This document shows, piece after piece, positions 25,415-33,149 of a stretch of 42,022 nucleotides of DNA. The notes beneath the pieces are model-generated. The model was not told the DNA's origin, made no database searches, and saw only the letters and a list, made by a program, of their open reading frames with translations. The stretch spans positions 1 to 42,022 of the forward strand of contig JAFTSS010000010.1 in assembly GCA_017467185.1 (NCBI GenBank). Reading direction: 5' to 3'. The stretch is from Paludibacteraceae bacterium (GTDB lineage Bacteria; Bacteroidota; Bacteroidia; Bacteroidales; Paludibacteraceae). The translations under genes and the position numbers were made by a program. Within the stretch, counting starts at the first letter, position 1. Each line of letters begins with the position of its first letter.

Positions 25415-25431
25415 ATTTTAATTTTTTAATT

Positions 25432-26226
25432 ATGGTAATATTAGTTACAGGTACATCTTCGGGTTTTGGACTTGCAATTCGCCGTCATCTTGTTAGTAAG
25501 GGGCATAAAGTTTATGGCTCAAGTAGAAATGCCGATGGTTCTGATTCTTATACATTGGCTATTGATGTGCGTAGTGCAAAATCAGTACAATTAGCTGTAG
25601 ATAAGATTATTGAGCGTGAAGGTCGTATAGATGTTTTAATAAATAATGCCGGTATGGGGATAGGTGGAGCTGCTGAATTGGCAACCCCTGAAGAGGTCGA
25701 TTTGCAAATGAGTACTAATTTTATTGGTTGTACAAATATGTGTCGTGCTGTATTGCCTTATATGCGCAGTCAACGTAAAGGGATGATAATCAATATTTCA
25801 TCTATTGCAGGTCGATTTGCTATTCCTTATCAAGGTTTGTATTCGGCATCTAAATTTGCAATAGAGGGGTATAGCCAAGCTTTAGCTTTAGAAACTAAAC
25901 AATTTGGAGTGAAAATTGTTTGTGTTAATCCGGGCGATTTTAATACTGGATTTACAAAAGCTCGTAAAATATCGCAACAAACAATAGATAGTGAGGATTA
26001 TAAACAATCTTTTGCTCGTGTGCTGAAGAATGTCGAAAAGGATGAGCTTGGTGGAGGTAGTCCTGAATTATTGGCACGTAAAATTGGTAAAATTGTAACT
26101 AAACGTTACCCTCGTTTTCATTATATAGTTGCCAAAGACCCAATTCAAACTCTCGCCGTTTATCTTTCAATGATATTGCCTCAGAACTTCTTTCATTGGA
26201 TTATTAGATTGTTTTATTCGGTGTAG
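25432..26226 (+). CDS. Short-chain dehydrogenase/reductase
   Basis: 264 residues. The cofactor motif TGTSSGFG lies at 6-13, NNAGMGIGG near 71-79, the catalytic serine in INISSIAGR, and the catalytic pair Tyr137 and Lys141 in YSASK. It is a classical SDR with NAD(P)H; the substrate is not predictable. It is 17 nt behind the kinase gene and likely in the same transcript. The stop codon is followed at once by a long repeat array. Confidence 0.93.
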   Translation: MVILVTGTSSGFGLAIRRHLVSKGHKVYGSSRNADGSDSYTLAIDVRSAKSVQLAVDKIIEREGRIDVLINNAGMGIGGAAELATPEEVDLQMSTNFIGCTNMCRAVLPYMRSQRKGMIINISSIAGRFAIPYQGLYSASKFAIEGYSQALALETKQFGVKIVCVNPGDFNTGFTKARKISQQTIDSEDYKQSFARVLKNVEKDELGGGSPELLARKIGKIVTKRYPRFHYIVAKDPIQTLAVYLSMILPQNFFHWIIRLFYSV

Positions 26227-26400
26227 AGGTTATAGATAATAGATTACAGATAACAGATTACAGATAACAGATTACAGATAACAGATTACAGATTACAGAT
26301 AACAGATTATAGATAACAGATTACAGATTACAGATAACAGATTATAGATAACAGATTACAGATAACAGATTATAGATAACAGATTACAGATAACAGATAT
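26227..26400. repeat. ACAGATAACAGATTACAG word array after the dehydrogenase gene
   Basis: About 170 bp of AGATAAC, AGATTAC and AGATTAT words begin at the stop codon. 26401-26580 carries a small palindrome CGACGT-CTTCA-ACGTCG (26499-26516) and otherwise nothing I recognise. Confidence 0.9.
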
Positions 26401-26596
26401 ATTGGTGTCTGGTAAAAAATAAAGCAATTATTCAAGCTATTAATAAACAAAGAGTAGATAAGATAATTTTATGTGAGGGGGCTTGTTTTTTAGTTCGACG
26501 TCTTCAACGTCGTAGGGTGTGGGGAGTTAGGATTTTTAGCGGATAGTAATATAACAGATTACAGGTTAGGGGGTATAGGTTAGAGTATAAAAAAGT

Positions 26597-26628
26597 AAAA
26601 AGCATTTCCAATTTTGGAAATGCTTTTT
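26597..26628. terminator. Bidirectional terminator
   Basis: AAAAAGCATTTCCA pairs perfectly with TGGAAATGCTTTTT around a 4-nt loop. It serves the dehydrogenase (+) and alanine dehydrogenase (-) genes. Confidence 0.85.
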
Positions 26629-26632
26629 ATTT

Positions 26633-26713
26633 GTAATCTGTACTCTGTTATCTGTTATCTGTAATCTGTACTCTGTACTCTGTAATCTGTAATCTGTACT
26701 CTGTTATCTGTAC
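26633..26713. repeat. CTGTAATCTGTACTCTGTTAT word array after ald
   Basis: This is the reverse complement of the array at 26227-26400. Read on the ald coding strand it is again ACAGATTACAG directly after a stop codon, so the two convergent genes carry the same word in the same orientation relative to each gene. Confidence 0.9.
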
Positions 26714-26714
26714 T

Positions 26715-27827
26715 CTATTTAAGTATTTCTTCAACAGGAGTATAAGGCATATCAAATGCTTCACTTACAGCTTTGAAACATATTTTGCCGTCAACCACAT
26801 TAAGACCTTTAGCCAAGCCAGCATCGGCACGACACGCCTCTTTCCAACCCATGTTAGCAATGCGTATTGCGTAAGGTAAAGTGGCATTTGTTAGAGCGCG
26901 AGTAGATGTAATAGGTACTGCACCTGGGATGTTAGCAACGCAGTAGTGAACTATGCCATCAACAACGTATGTAGGCTCAGAGTGAGTAGTAGGGTGTGAA
27001 GTTTCGAAACAACCACCTTGGTCTATCGCTACGTCAACCATAACAGTGCCAGGTTGCATCATTTTTAGCATATCGCGAGTAATGATATGAGGAGCTTTAG
27101 CTCCAGGAATAAGTACAGCACCGATGATAAGATCAACTGTAGGTAATTCTAATTCAATATTATATTGAGAAGAGTAGAGAGTGCGAACATTTTTAGGTAA
27201 CATATATTCCAATTGACGAAGACGAGGAATTGAAATGTCGGCAATCATTACGTTTGCGCCCATACCAGCAGCAACGAGAGCCGCATTGTAGCCAACGATA
27301 CCACCACCGAGTACCAATACTCTTGCGGCACGTACACCTGGTACACCACCCATCAACATACCTTTACCACCTTGTGGTTTTTCGAGGAAACGAGCACCTT
27401 CTTGTGCAGCCATACGACCAGCCACCTCGCTCATAGGTTGGAGTAGTGGTAGAGCTCCGTCTTTTACGACAGTTTCGTAAGCCAAACATGTTGCGCCTTG
27501 ACGAATCATGGCTTCGGTTAATTCTTTTTCACATGCAAAGTGGAAGTAGGTGAATACCAATTGTCCTTTGCGAATAAGAGGGTATTCATAAGCGATAGGT
27601 TCTTTTACTTTGTAAATCATTTCGGCAGTTGCATATACATCTTCCATAGTAGGAAGTACGGTTGCTCCTGCGGCACGATAATCGTCGTCAGAGTAGCCAC
27701 TGCCGTGACCTGCTGTTGACTGAACATACACAGTATGACCGTGTTTTACCAATTCTTGAACACCTGCTGGGTTAGCTCCCACGCGATTTTCGTTGTTCTT
27801 AATCTCTTTAGGAATACCGATAATCAT
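26715..27827 (-). CDS. ald: Alanine dehydrogenase
   Basis: 370 residues, as usual for Ald. The N-terminus is MIIGIPKEIKNNENRVGANP with the pyruvate-binding arginine; VKEP (about 73-76) supplies the lysine and FTYFHFA (about 92-98) the catalytic histidine. The NAD-binding motif is VLVLGGGIVGYNAALVAAGM (about 169-188), and the C-terminus has VANIPGAVPITSTRALTNAT. It interconverts alanine and pyruvate plus ammonium with NAD. It is monocistronic, with a promoter at 28010-28017 and a leader of about 180 nt full of repeat words. Confidence 0.96.
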   Translation of the reverse strand: MIIGIPKEIKNNENRVGANPAGVQELVKHGHTVYVQSTAGHGSGYSDDDYRAAGATVLPTMEDVYATAEMIYKVKEPIAYEYPLIRKGQLVFTYFHFACEKELTEAMIRQGATCLAYETVVKDGALPLLQPMSEVAGRMAAQEGARFLEKPQGGKGMLMGGVPGVRAARVLVLGGGIVGYNAALVAAGMGANVMIADISIPRLRQLEYMLPKNVRTLYSSQYNIELELPTVDLIIGAVLIPGAKAPHIITRDMLKMMQPGTVMVDVAIDQGGCFETSHPTTHSEPTYVVDGIVHYCVANIPGAVPITSTRALTNATLPYAIRIANMGWKEACRADAGLAKGLNVVDGKICFKAVSEAFDMPYTPVEEILK

Positions 27828-27837
27828 AATAATAGAT

Positions 27838-27985
27838 TTTTAGTAGCGAACTTTTTTCAATGCACAATGCACAATTCACAATGCATAATTTTTAATGCAT
27901 GATTATTAGCTTTCGCTTTGTTAGTATTTATAGATTTTTAGTAGCGATTAGCGAGATTTTGTGTACTCGGCAACCTCGCATTTTG
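27838..27985. repeat. Mixed word repeats in the ald leader
   Basis: TTTTTAGTAGCGA (27838-27850), AATGCACAATGCACAATTC and ATGCATAATTTTTAATGCAT (27860-27898), then TTTTTAGTAGCGATTAGCGAG (27934-27956). Two word families known from other gaps are interleaved here. 28018-28200 is AT-rich sequence without recognisable features. Confidence 0.75.
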
Positions 27986-28009
27986 TTTTAAATGTTTAAA
28001 TTTGCGGTA

Positions 28010-28017
28010 CAAATGTA
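28010..28017 (-). promoter_or_regulatory. -7 box of ald
   Basis: Minus-strand TACATTTG fits TAnnTTTG; no clear -33 box is seen. Confidence 0.5.
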
Positions 28018-28204
28018 GTGTAATTTTTTTTTTGTTGTATCGACTTTGGTAATATTTTTTTTATGTTTTACAACATGTATCAATTTGTAAGTAAAATAGT
28101 TGTGGTTTATTTTCTATATTGTTTAAATTGTTGATTGTTAGTGATGAAAATTGTAAATAAAAAATGTTAATATGATGAGGTGTTTTTTTGATTAGTTCTG
28201 TTTT

Positions 28205-28234
28205 TTTGTATGTCAGAAAAAAATAGTAACTTTG
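28205..28234 (+). promoter_or_regulatory. Promoter of the DUF4268 gene; decides its start codon
   Basis: TTTG (28205-28208), 18 nt, then TAACTTTG (28227-28234). It lies downstream of an in-frame ATG at 28210, which therefore cannot be in the mRNA; the start at 28258 fits. Confidence 0.65.
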
Positions 28235-28257
28235 TGCTTTGTTTTATATGGAATAAT

Positions 28258-28785
28258 ATGGCTTATAAAAAGGAAGAACTTAAGCAACTTAAAACAGATT
28301 TTTGGAATGGCTTTGCTGAGTATTGCAACACTATTCCTCGTTTGGCACAACGCAAACAAAAGTTTATGCTTTATAATACACGACTTAAGGGAACTGAACT
28401 TAAATTCGATGTTCAGCGACATGAGGTTTCTGTAGTTTTAGAGATTAATCATACCGACTATGAACGACGTATTGAACTTTTTGAACATTTCAAGGCATGT
28501 CGTTTGTTGTTTGAAGAGGCTTTCGATGGGTTAGAGGTTGTGTATGAACCTTTTTATAAATTGGAAACAGGAAAAGAGGTTTGCCGAATATATGTAACAT
28601 CTTCAAAAGTTGATGGTGCATCATATTGTCCTTCTGTATTAGGGGGACGAGCCCAAGAGGCGGAGGGGGGTAATCTCTTAGACTTTCATCGACGCGACGA
28701 TTGGCAACAATTTTATCAGTTTATGGCACGCAATATGATGCGCCTTGAACGTATCTTCAATCAAGCAAAACAGGCTTTGGAATAG
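28258..28785 (+). CDS. DUF4268 domain protein
   Basis: 175 residues when started at 28258 (MAYKKEELKQLKTDFWNGF). The upstream in-frame ATG at 28210 lies before the -7 promoter box and is rejected. The protein fits the DUF4268 family, common in Bacteroidota and without a known function; some members accompany nuclease domains, which this one lacks. Residues about 122-142 (SYCPSVLGGRAQEAEGGNLL) are encoded by unusually G-rich DNA (28623-28676) and look like an in-frame insertion. It is monocistronic, with its own promoter and terminator. Confidence 0.82.
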   Translation: MAYKKEELKQLKTDFWNGFAEYCNTIPRLAQRKQKFMLYNTRLKGTELKFDVQRHEVSVVLEINHTDYERRIELFEHFKACRLLFEEAFDGLEVVYEPFYKLETGKEVCRIYVTSSKVDGASYCPSVLGGRAQEAEGGNLLDFHRRDDWQQFYQFMARNMMRLERIFNQAKQALE

Positions 28786-28817
28786 GTTAAGGGTTAGAGG
28801 TTATAGGTTAGAGTATT
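28785..28817. repeat. GGTTAGAGGTTATA word array after the DUF4268 gene
   Basis: Words GGTTAAG, GGTTAGA and GGTTATA directly follow the stop codon. A related stretch lies at 26564-26585. Confidence 0.7.
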
Positions 28818-28833
28818 GATTATGAATATGGTT

Positions 28834-28868
28834 GCAGGTTGGTTTTTTCAGCCTGCTATTTTTTTATC
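28834..28868 (+). terminator. Terminator of the DUF4268 gene
   Basis: GCAGGTTG pairs with CAGCCTGC (one G-U pair) around a T-rich loop, followed by TATTTTTTTAT. Confidence 0.75.
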
Positions 28869-28875
28869 TTTTTTA

Positions 28876-28907
28876 TTTGTTTATTTGCTTTTTTTTGCAT
28901 ATCTTTG
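28876..28907 (+). promoter_or_regulatory. Promoter of the protease-giant protein operon
   Basis: TTTG (28876-28879), a 20-nt spacer and TATCTTTG (28900-28907) match the consensus. The leader to the ATG at 29069 is about 155 nt; I see no clear riboswitch in it. Confidence 0.7.
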
Positions 28908-29068
28908 CTAATTACAAAATAAGTTACTGAGTTTTAATGTTTTTTATTGCATTTTTGCTTGCATTTTATTGTCGTAACCCGAATAGATAAAAGGCAAGTT
29001 CAAAAGTGCTGTTGTTGCATAAAGTGTACTCTCGATACAATATAATACTAACATAAATACATAAGATT

Positions 29069-32000
29069 ATGAAAAAAATTACTCTTTTCTTGATGGTATT
29101 AGTTGCTATGTTGGTGGCAATACCTATGTTTGCGCAAGACCGCAACAACGAAGATGAGGTGATTAAAGTAGATCCTCGTCAACGAGATTATCGTGAAGGC
29201 GAAGTGTTGGTTAAGTTTAAATCGACAAGTCGTGTAAATGTTCGTGCAAAAAATGGAAAAGTGGCAACCGATGTATCTGCCGTGGATGTTGCATTGGCTG
29301 CTTTAGGTGTAGAAGAGGTTGATCAACTCATGCCTCTTACAGGGCGTAAAGTATCTCAAATTCGTGTTAAATCGGCAAATGGAGCTGAGATAGTCGATAC
29401 TGATATGTCGAAACTTTATCGTATGAAATTTAATCGTGAAAAAATTTCATCGGTTGTTGAAGCTATCGAAACTCTCAAAACTTTGCCAGAAGTGGAGTAT
29501 GCCGAGCCTAACTATATAGTTTATTCTTTGGCAGAAGAATCATCTGGATTAGCTGAAATTTATTGTAAAGAACCTCTTTATCCACAACAACATGGCTTGC
29601 CTGGACTTGGTTTGCATCATCTTTGGAATAGAAAACCGATTAATACAAAACGTTCAGTTATTGCAATTCTCGATACTGGTGTTGATACTGAGCATCCCGA
29701 CCTTAAGGCTAATATTTGGACTAATGAGTCGGAAAAAAGAGGTAAAGATAAAGTAGATGATGATAACAACGGATTTAAAGACGACATTCATGGTTGGGAT
29801 TTTGTAAATCAAACTGCGAATGTGCGAGACAACAATGGTCATGGTACACACTGTGCAGGTATTGCTGCGGCTATTGGTAAAAATGGAATTGGTATTACAG
29901 GCGCTAATCCTGAAGCACTTATTATGCCTATTGCTGTTTTGCAATCTGATGGACGTGGCGACGTAGCTACTATTATTAAAGGTATTGACTATGCAACAGC
30001 CAATGGTGCTGATGTATTGAGCATGAGTTTTGGTGGTTATCAATATTCTATTGCCGAAGAGCAAGCCCTTGCTAAAGCATACGCCAAAATGGTGCTTGTT
30101 GCTGCTGCGGGTAACGACCATGTCTCTATTTCGGATGTAAATCCTTGTAATGTGCATGGTTCTGGTCGTATGTTCCCAGCTGCTTTCACATTTGTTTTGG
30201 GTGTTGAGGCTGGCGACGAACATGGCAATTTGGCTTCGTTTAGTAATTATGACCCTGATGGTCCTCTTTTCTCTGAATTTGGCGAAGAACAACTCTATAA
30301 TTACGAACTTCGTGCACCTGGTTTAGGTATTATTTCAACTTTCCCTAATGGACAATACAGAGCATTGAATGGTACGTCTATGGCATGTCCGTTGGTGGCA
30401 GGTGCTATTTCGGCATTATTAGAACGTAAGGAATATTCGTCTAACGAGTTGCTTTTTGGCGACTTGATTTATGCGCGTAAGGTTAATGGTTATGGTAATG
30501 TCGATTTCAAAACAGTGTATGATATTACAGATGCCGACCGCAAACCTGACCTATCACTCGTATCTTATAATATTGTCGATTCTATTTCTGGCGATGGCGA
30601 TGGTCGTCCTGATGCTGGCGAACAAGTAGAGATATATCCAGTGATACGAAATGCTTGGGGACAAGCTAAAAATATTAAAATCTATTTGCGTCTTGCAGAG
30701 CCCGAAGACCCTAATATCGTAAATATCATTACTGCTCGTGCCGATTTTGGTCGTGAGCTTAGCAGTTATGGTAAAAATACATCAGTCAATCCACTTCGTT
30801 TCAAAGTTAGCGAAAATTGTGTTGATGGTCGTCGTATTCGTTTGGTTTTGTCGGCTACATGCGATAATATGTCATCTACTTTCGAGCAAGAGATTGTTGT
30901 TTCAGCCGAAAATGGGGTAGAAATTGGTGGTATTTTGGAGAAAGATATGACGCTTTATCCTAATGTACACTATATAGTAACTTCTGCACTTTTGGTACCA
31001 AAAGGTGTTACGCTTACTATTAAACCTGGTACGGTAATTAAATTTAAAGATGAAACTGGTTTCAACTGCGAAGGTAATCTCGTAGCAAATGGTACTCCTG
31101 ATAGTATGATTGTATTTACTAAAACCGATTTAGGGTTAGGTAATATTCAATATTTCAAATTTGGAGGAAATACTCTTTCGTATGCTATTATTGAGAATTT
31201 TTCTGGAGCTCAATTTGGAGAAGGACGTTATGATAGATATGAAAATTGTGTTATACGAAATTGTAGATATGCTAATGGTCGTTATAATGTTATTCATCAT
31301 TATGGAGATTTTTATAAATGTAATATTTTGTATTTGAATGGATATTGTTATGGTAATAATTATGAAAATGTTAATTTTAATGGGAATAGTTATCTTAGCT
31401 GGATGGATTCCTTTGGAGGCTTTATAGGATATGATAAATGTAAAAATTCAAATTTGATGAATAATTATCATCCATATTATGATTTGTATGCAAGTTGTAT
31501 GTATTATGCATCTACTATCCAATCTCATAAATCGGAATATCCATCATATTTAGGTTCGGCTCGTGAAGATATTTTGCATGAAAATATTATTGATTATTAT
31601 CATCCAACACATTCATACGGTGTGGGTTATGTAGATTTGGATTATGTGGCTAAGACTCCGATTGCCGATTGTCATGGTATTGTGTGGAAGGTGTTGGTTA
31701 ATGGACTTGATGCACAAGATGAATATGAATTGATGCCTCCATTGGGTGTTGGTCGCCACAAAGTAGAGGTATATTTCAATCGTCCAATGGATAAAAAAGT
31801 TACTCCTTACTTAGCAATGGGTGTTCGTCCGCCTTATACTCAAGTAGCGATAAACGAAAATGGTAGTTGGAATGCCGAAGGCACTGTTTATACAGCGTAT
31901 GTAAGCATCAATGGTAAAATGGGTATTGATGGCGTTAATCGTATTTATGTTTCTGGAGCAAAAGACCTTGAGCATTTCGAGATTCCAGAAGAGAAACTTC

Positions 32001-33139
32001 GTTTTAATGTTCCGGTCTCTTCAGCAGGTTCGTTGAATACAGGTCTTATGGCTGAAGCTGGTTTGGGTAAAGTGTCGCTCTCTTGGACTACCGACGAAGA
32101 GGATTTCGAGGATTTGCTCGGTTACAACATCTATCGTTTCACTGTAGATTCTTTGAACGTAAGTAGCGACTCGGTTATTATCAATTCCACTTTGATTGAA
32201 TCTGACGAATCGAAATTTGTGGATTATGATGTAGTTCCAGGCACAACTTACTATTATGTAATCAAACAGATGACAACTTCGCTCAACACATATAGTTTGA
32301 GTAATGCCGTTGCAGCAACACCATTGACAGCAGCTCGTGGCGATGCTAATGGTAGTATGTCGGTAGATATTGCCGATGTTGTAACTCAAATTGCACACTT
32401 AACAAATAAAAATCCACAACCATTTATTTTCGATGCTGCCGATGTCAATTCTGATGGTGTGGTTAATATTCTCGACGTAGTTGCAACAATCAATCTTATC
32501 ATAAATCCTTCAGCAGCAGGTATTATGTCGGTTGATAATACAGCTAAATATTTTATCGAAGAGGGTATCTTGTATGTTGAATCAGATGTTGATTTAGGCG
32601 GTCTTCAATTCCGTTTTGCAGCTCCAGCCGATGCTGAATTTAAAGTACTTGAAGCCCTTGAAGGATTTGAACAAGTGTTTGAATATGATAGTATTACTGG
32701 TGAGCATTTGTTCTTGGCTTACTCTATGGTGGGTAAAACAATTCCTGCAGGTCGTCATGCTTTGATTGAAATTGGCGATGCCGAAATGACAGAAATAATA
32801 CTTAGTGACCCAACAGGACGAAATGTATTGCCTATAGATGGCACAGCAACTAATCTTGGTACAGTGGAACAAATGCAAATTTCGGCTCCATATCCTAATC
32901 CATTCCGCGAGCAAGTGGTTGTGCCTTATTTGATAGGTCAAACAGGCGAACATGCAGTACGTATGGTATTTACCGATGTTGCTGGTCGAGTAATCGATGT
33001 TTATACTGCGATTAACGACTTCGGTTCATATTCATATACTTGGACTCCAGCACAAGGTATGTTGCCAGGCGTATATTTCGTATCGCTTTATGTTGATGAT
33101 AAATTGATGCAAACAAGCAAAATTGTTTATATACAATAA
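29069..33139 (+). CDS. Secreted S8 protease with dockerin and T9SS sorting domain
   Basis: 1356 residues. A signal peptide (1-22, ending IPMFAQ) is followed by a prodomain (about 38-150, YREGEVLVKF). The subtilisin domain (about 185-465) has the catalytic Asp202 (ILDTGVD), His258 (NGHGTH), Asn349 (AAGND) and Ser437 (NGTSMACP), all intact. Beta-rich modules follow: one with DGDGRPDAGEQVEI near 505, and a probable right-handed beta-helix at about 620-850. A fibronectin III-like domain (about 985-1085) precedes a type I dockerin (about 1091-1150) with two calcium loops at 1092 (DANGSMSVDIAD) and 1125 (DVNSDGVVNILD). The last 85 residues form a T9SS sorting domain (PYPNPF, GVYFVSLYVDDK). The protein should be secreted by T9SS to the surface. 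The next gene, 10 nt away, encodes cohesin-like domains. Confidence 0.93.
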   Translation: MKKITLFLMVLVAMLVAIPMFAQDRNNEDEVIKVDPRQRDYREGEVLVKFKSTSRVNVRAKNGKVATDVSAVDVALAALGVEEVDQLMPLTGRKVSQIRVKSANGAEIVDTDMSKLYRMKFNREKISSVVEAIETLKTLPEVEYAEPNYIVYSLAEESSGLAEIYCKEPLYPQQHGLPGLGLHHLWNRKPINTKRSVIAILDTGVDTEHPDLKANIWTNESEKRGKDKVDDDNNGFKDDIHGWDFVNQTANVRDNNGHGTHCAGIAAAIGKNGIGITGANPEALIMPIAVLQSDGRGDVATIIKGIDYATANGADVLSMSFGGYQYSIAEEQALAKAYAKMVLVAAAGNDHVSISDVNPCNVHGSGRMFPAAFTFVLGVEAGDEHGNLASFSNYDPDGPLFSEFGEEQLYNYELRAPGLGIISTFPNGQYRALNGTSMACPLVAGAISALLERKEYSSNELLFGDLIYARKVNGYGNVDFKTVYDITDADRKPDLSLVSYNIVDSISGDGDGRPDAGEQVEIYPVIRNAWGQAKNIKIYLRLAEPEDPNIVNIITARADFGRELSSYGKNTSVNPLRFKVSENCVDGRRIRLVLSATCDNMSSTFEQEIVVSAENGVEIGGILEKDMTLYPNVHYIVTSALLVPKGVTLTIKPGTVIKFKDETGFNCEGNLVANGTPDSMIVFTKTDLGLGNIQYFKFGGNTLSYAIIENFSGAQFGEGRYDRYENCVIRNCRYANGRYNVIHHYGDFYKCNILYLNGYCYGNNYENVNFNGNSYLSWMDSFGGFIGYDKCKNSNLMNNYHPYYDLYASCMYYASTIQSHKSEYPSYLGSAREDILHENIIDYYHPTHSYGVGYVDLDYVAKTPIADCHGIVWKVLVNGLDAQDEYELMPPLGVGRHKVEVYFNRPMDKKVTPYLAMGVRPPYTQVAINENGSWNAEGTVYTAYVSINGKMGIDGVNRIYVSGAKDLEHFEIPEEKLRFNVPVSSAGSLNTGLMAEAGLGKVSLSWTTDEEDFEDLLGYNIYRFTVDSLNVSSDSVIINSTLIESDESKFVDYDVVPGTTYYYVIKQMTTSLNTYSLSNAVAATPLTAARGDANGSMSVDIADVVTQIAHLTNKNPQPFIFDAADVNSDGVVNILDVVATINLIINPSAAGIMSVDNTAKYFIEEGILYVESDVDLGGLQFRFAAPADAEFKVLEALEGFEQVFEYDSITGEHLFLAYSMVGKTIPAGRHALIEIGDAEMTEIILSDPTGRNVLPIDGTATNLGTVEQMQISAPYPNPFREQVVVPYLIGQTGEHAVRMVFTDVAGRVIDVYTAINDFGSYSYTWTPAQGMLPGVYFVSLYVDDKLMQTSKIVYIQ
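32339..32515 (+). other. Dockerin domain within the S8 protease
   Basis: Two 12-residue EF-hand-like loops have the calcium ligands in place: D-x-N-x-S-x-x-x-D-x-x-D at residue 1092 and D-x-N-x-D-x-x-x-N-x-x-D at 1125. Each is followed by a helix (VVTQIAHLTNK; VVATINLIIN). This spacing is that of type I dockerins, which bind cohesin domains. Confidence 0.85.
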
Positions 33140-33149
33140 AAATTTTTCT

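Noticed and set aside
26227-26713. CRISPR array
   Set aside because: The words are 7-12 nt, contiguous, without unique spacers of constant length, and no cas genes are present.
28210-28257. Earlier ATG start of the DUF4268 protein
   Set aside because: The -7 promoter box lies between this ATG and the next one, so the earlier codon would not be transcribed.
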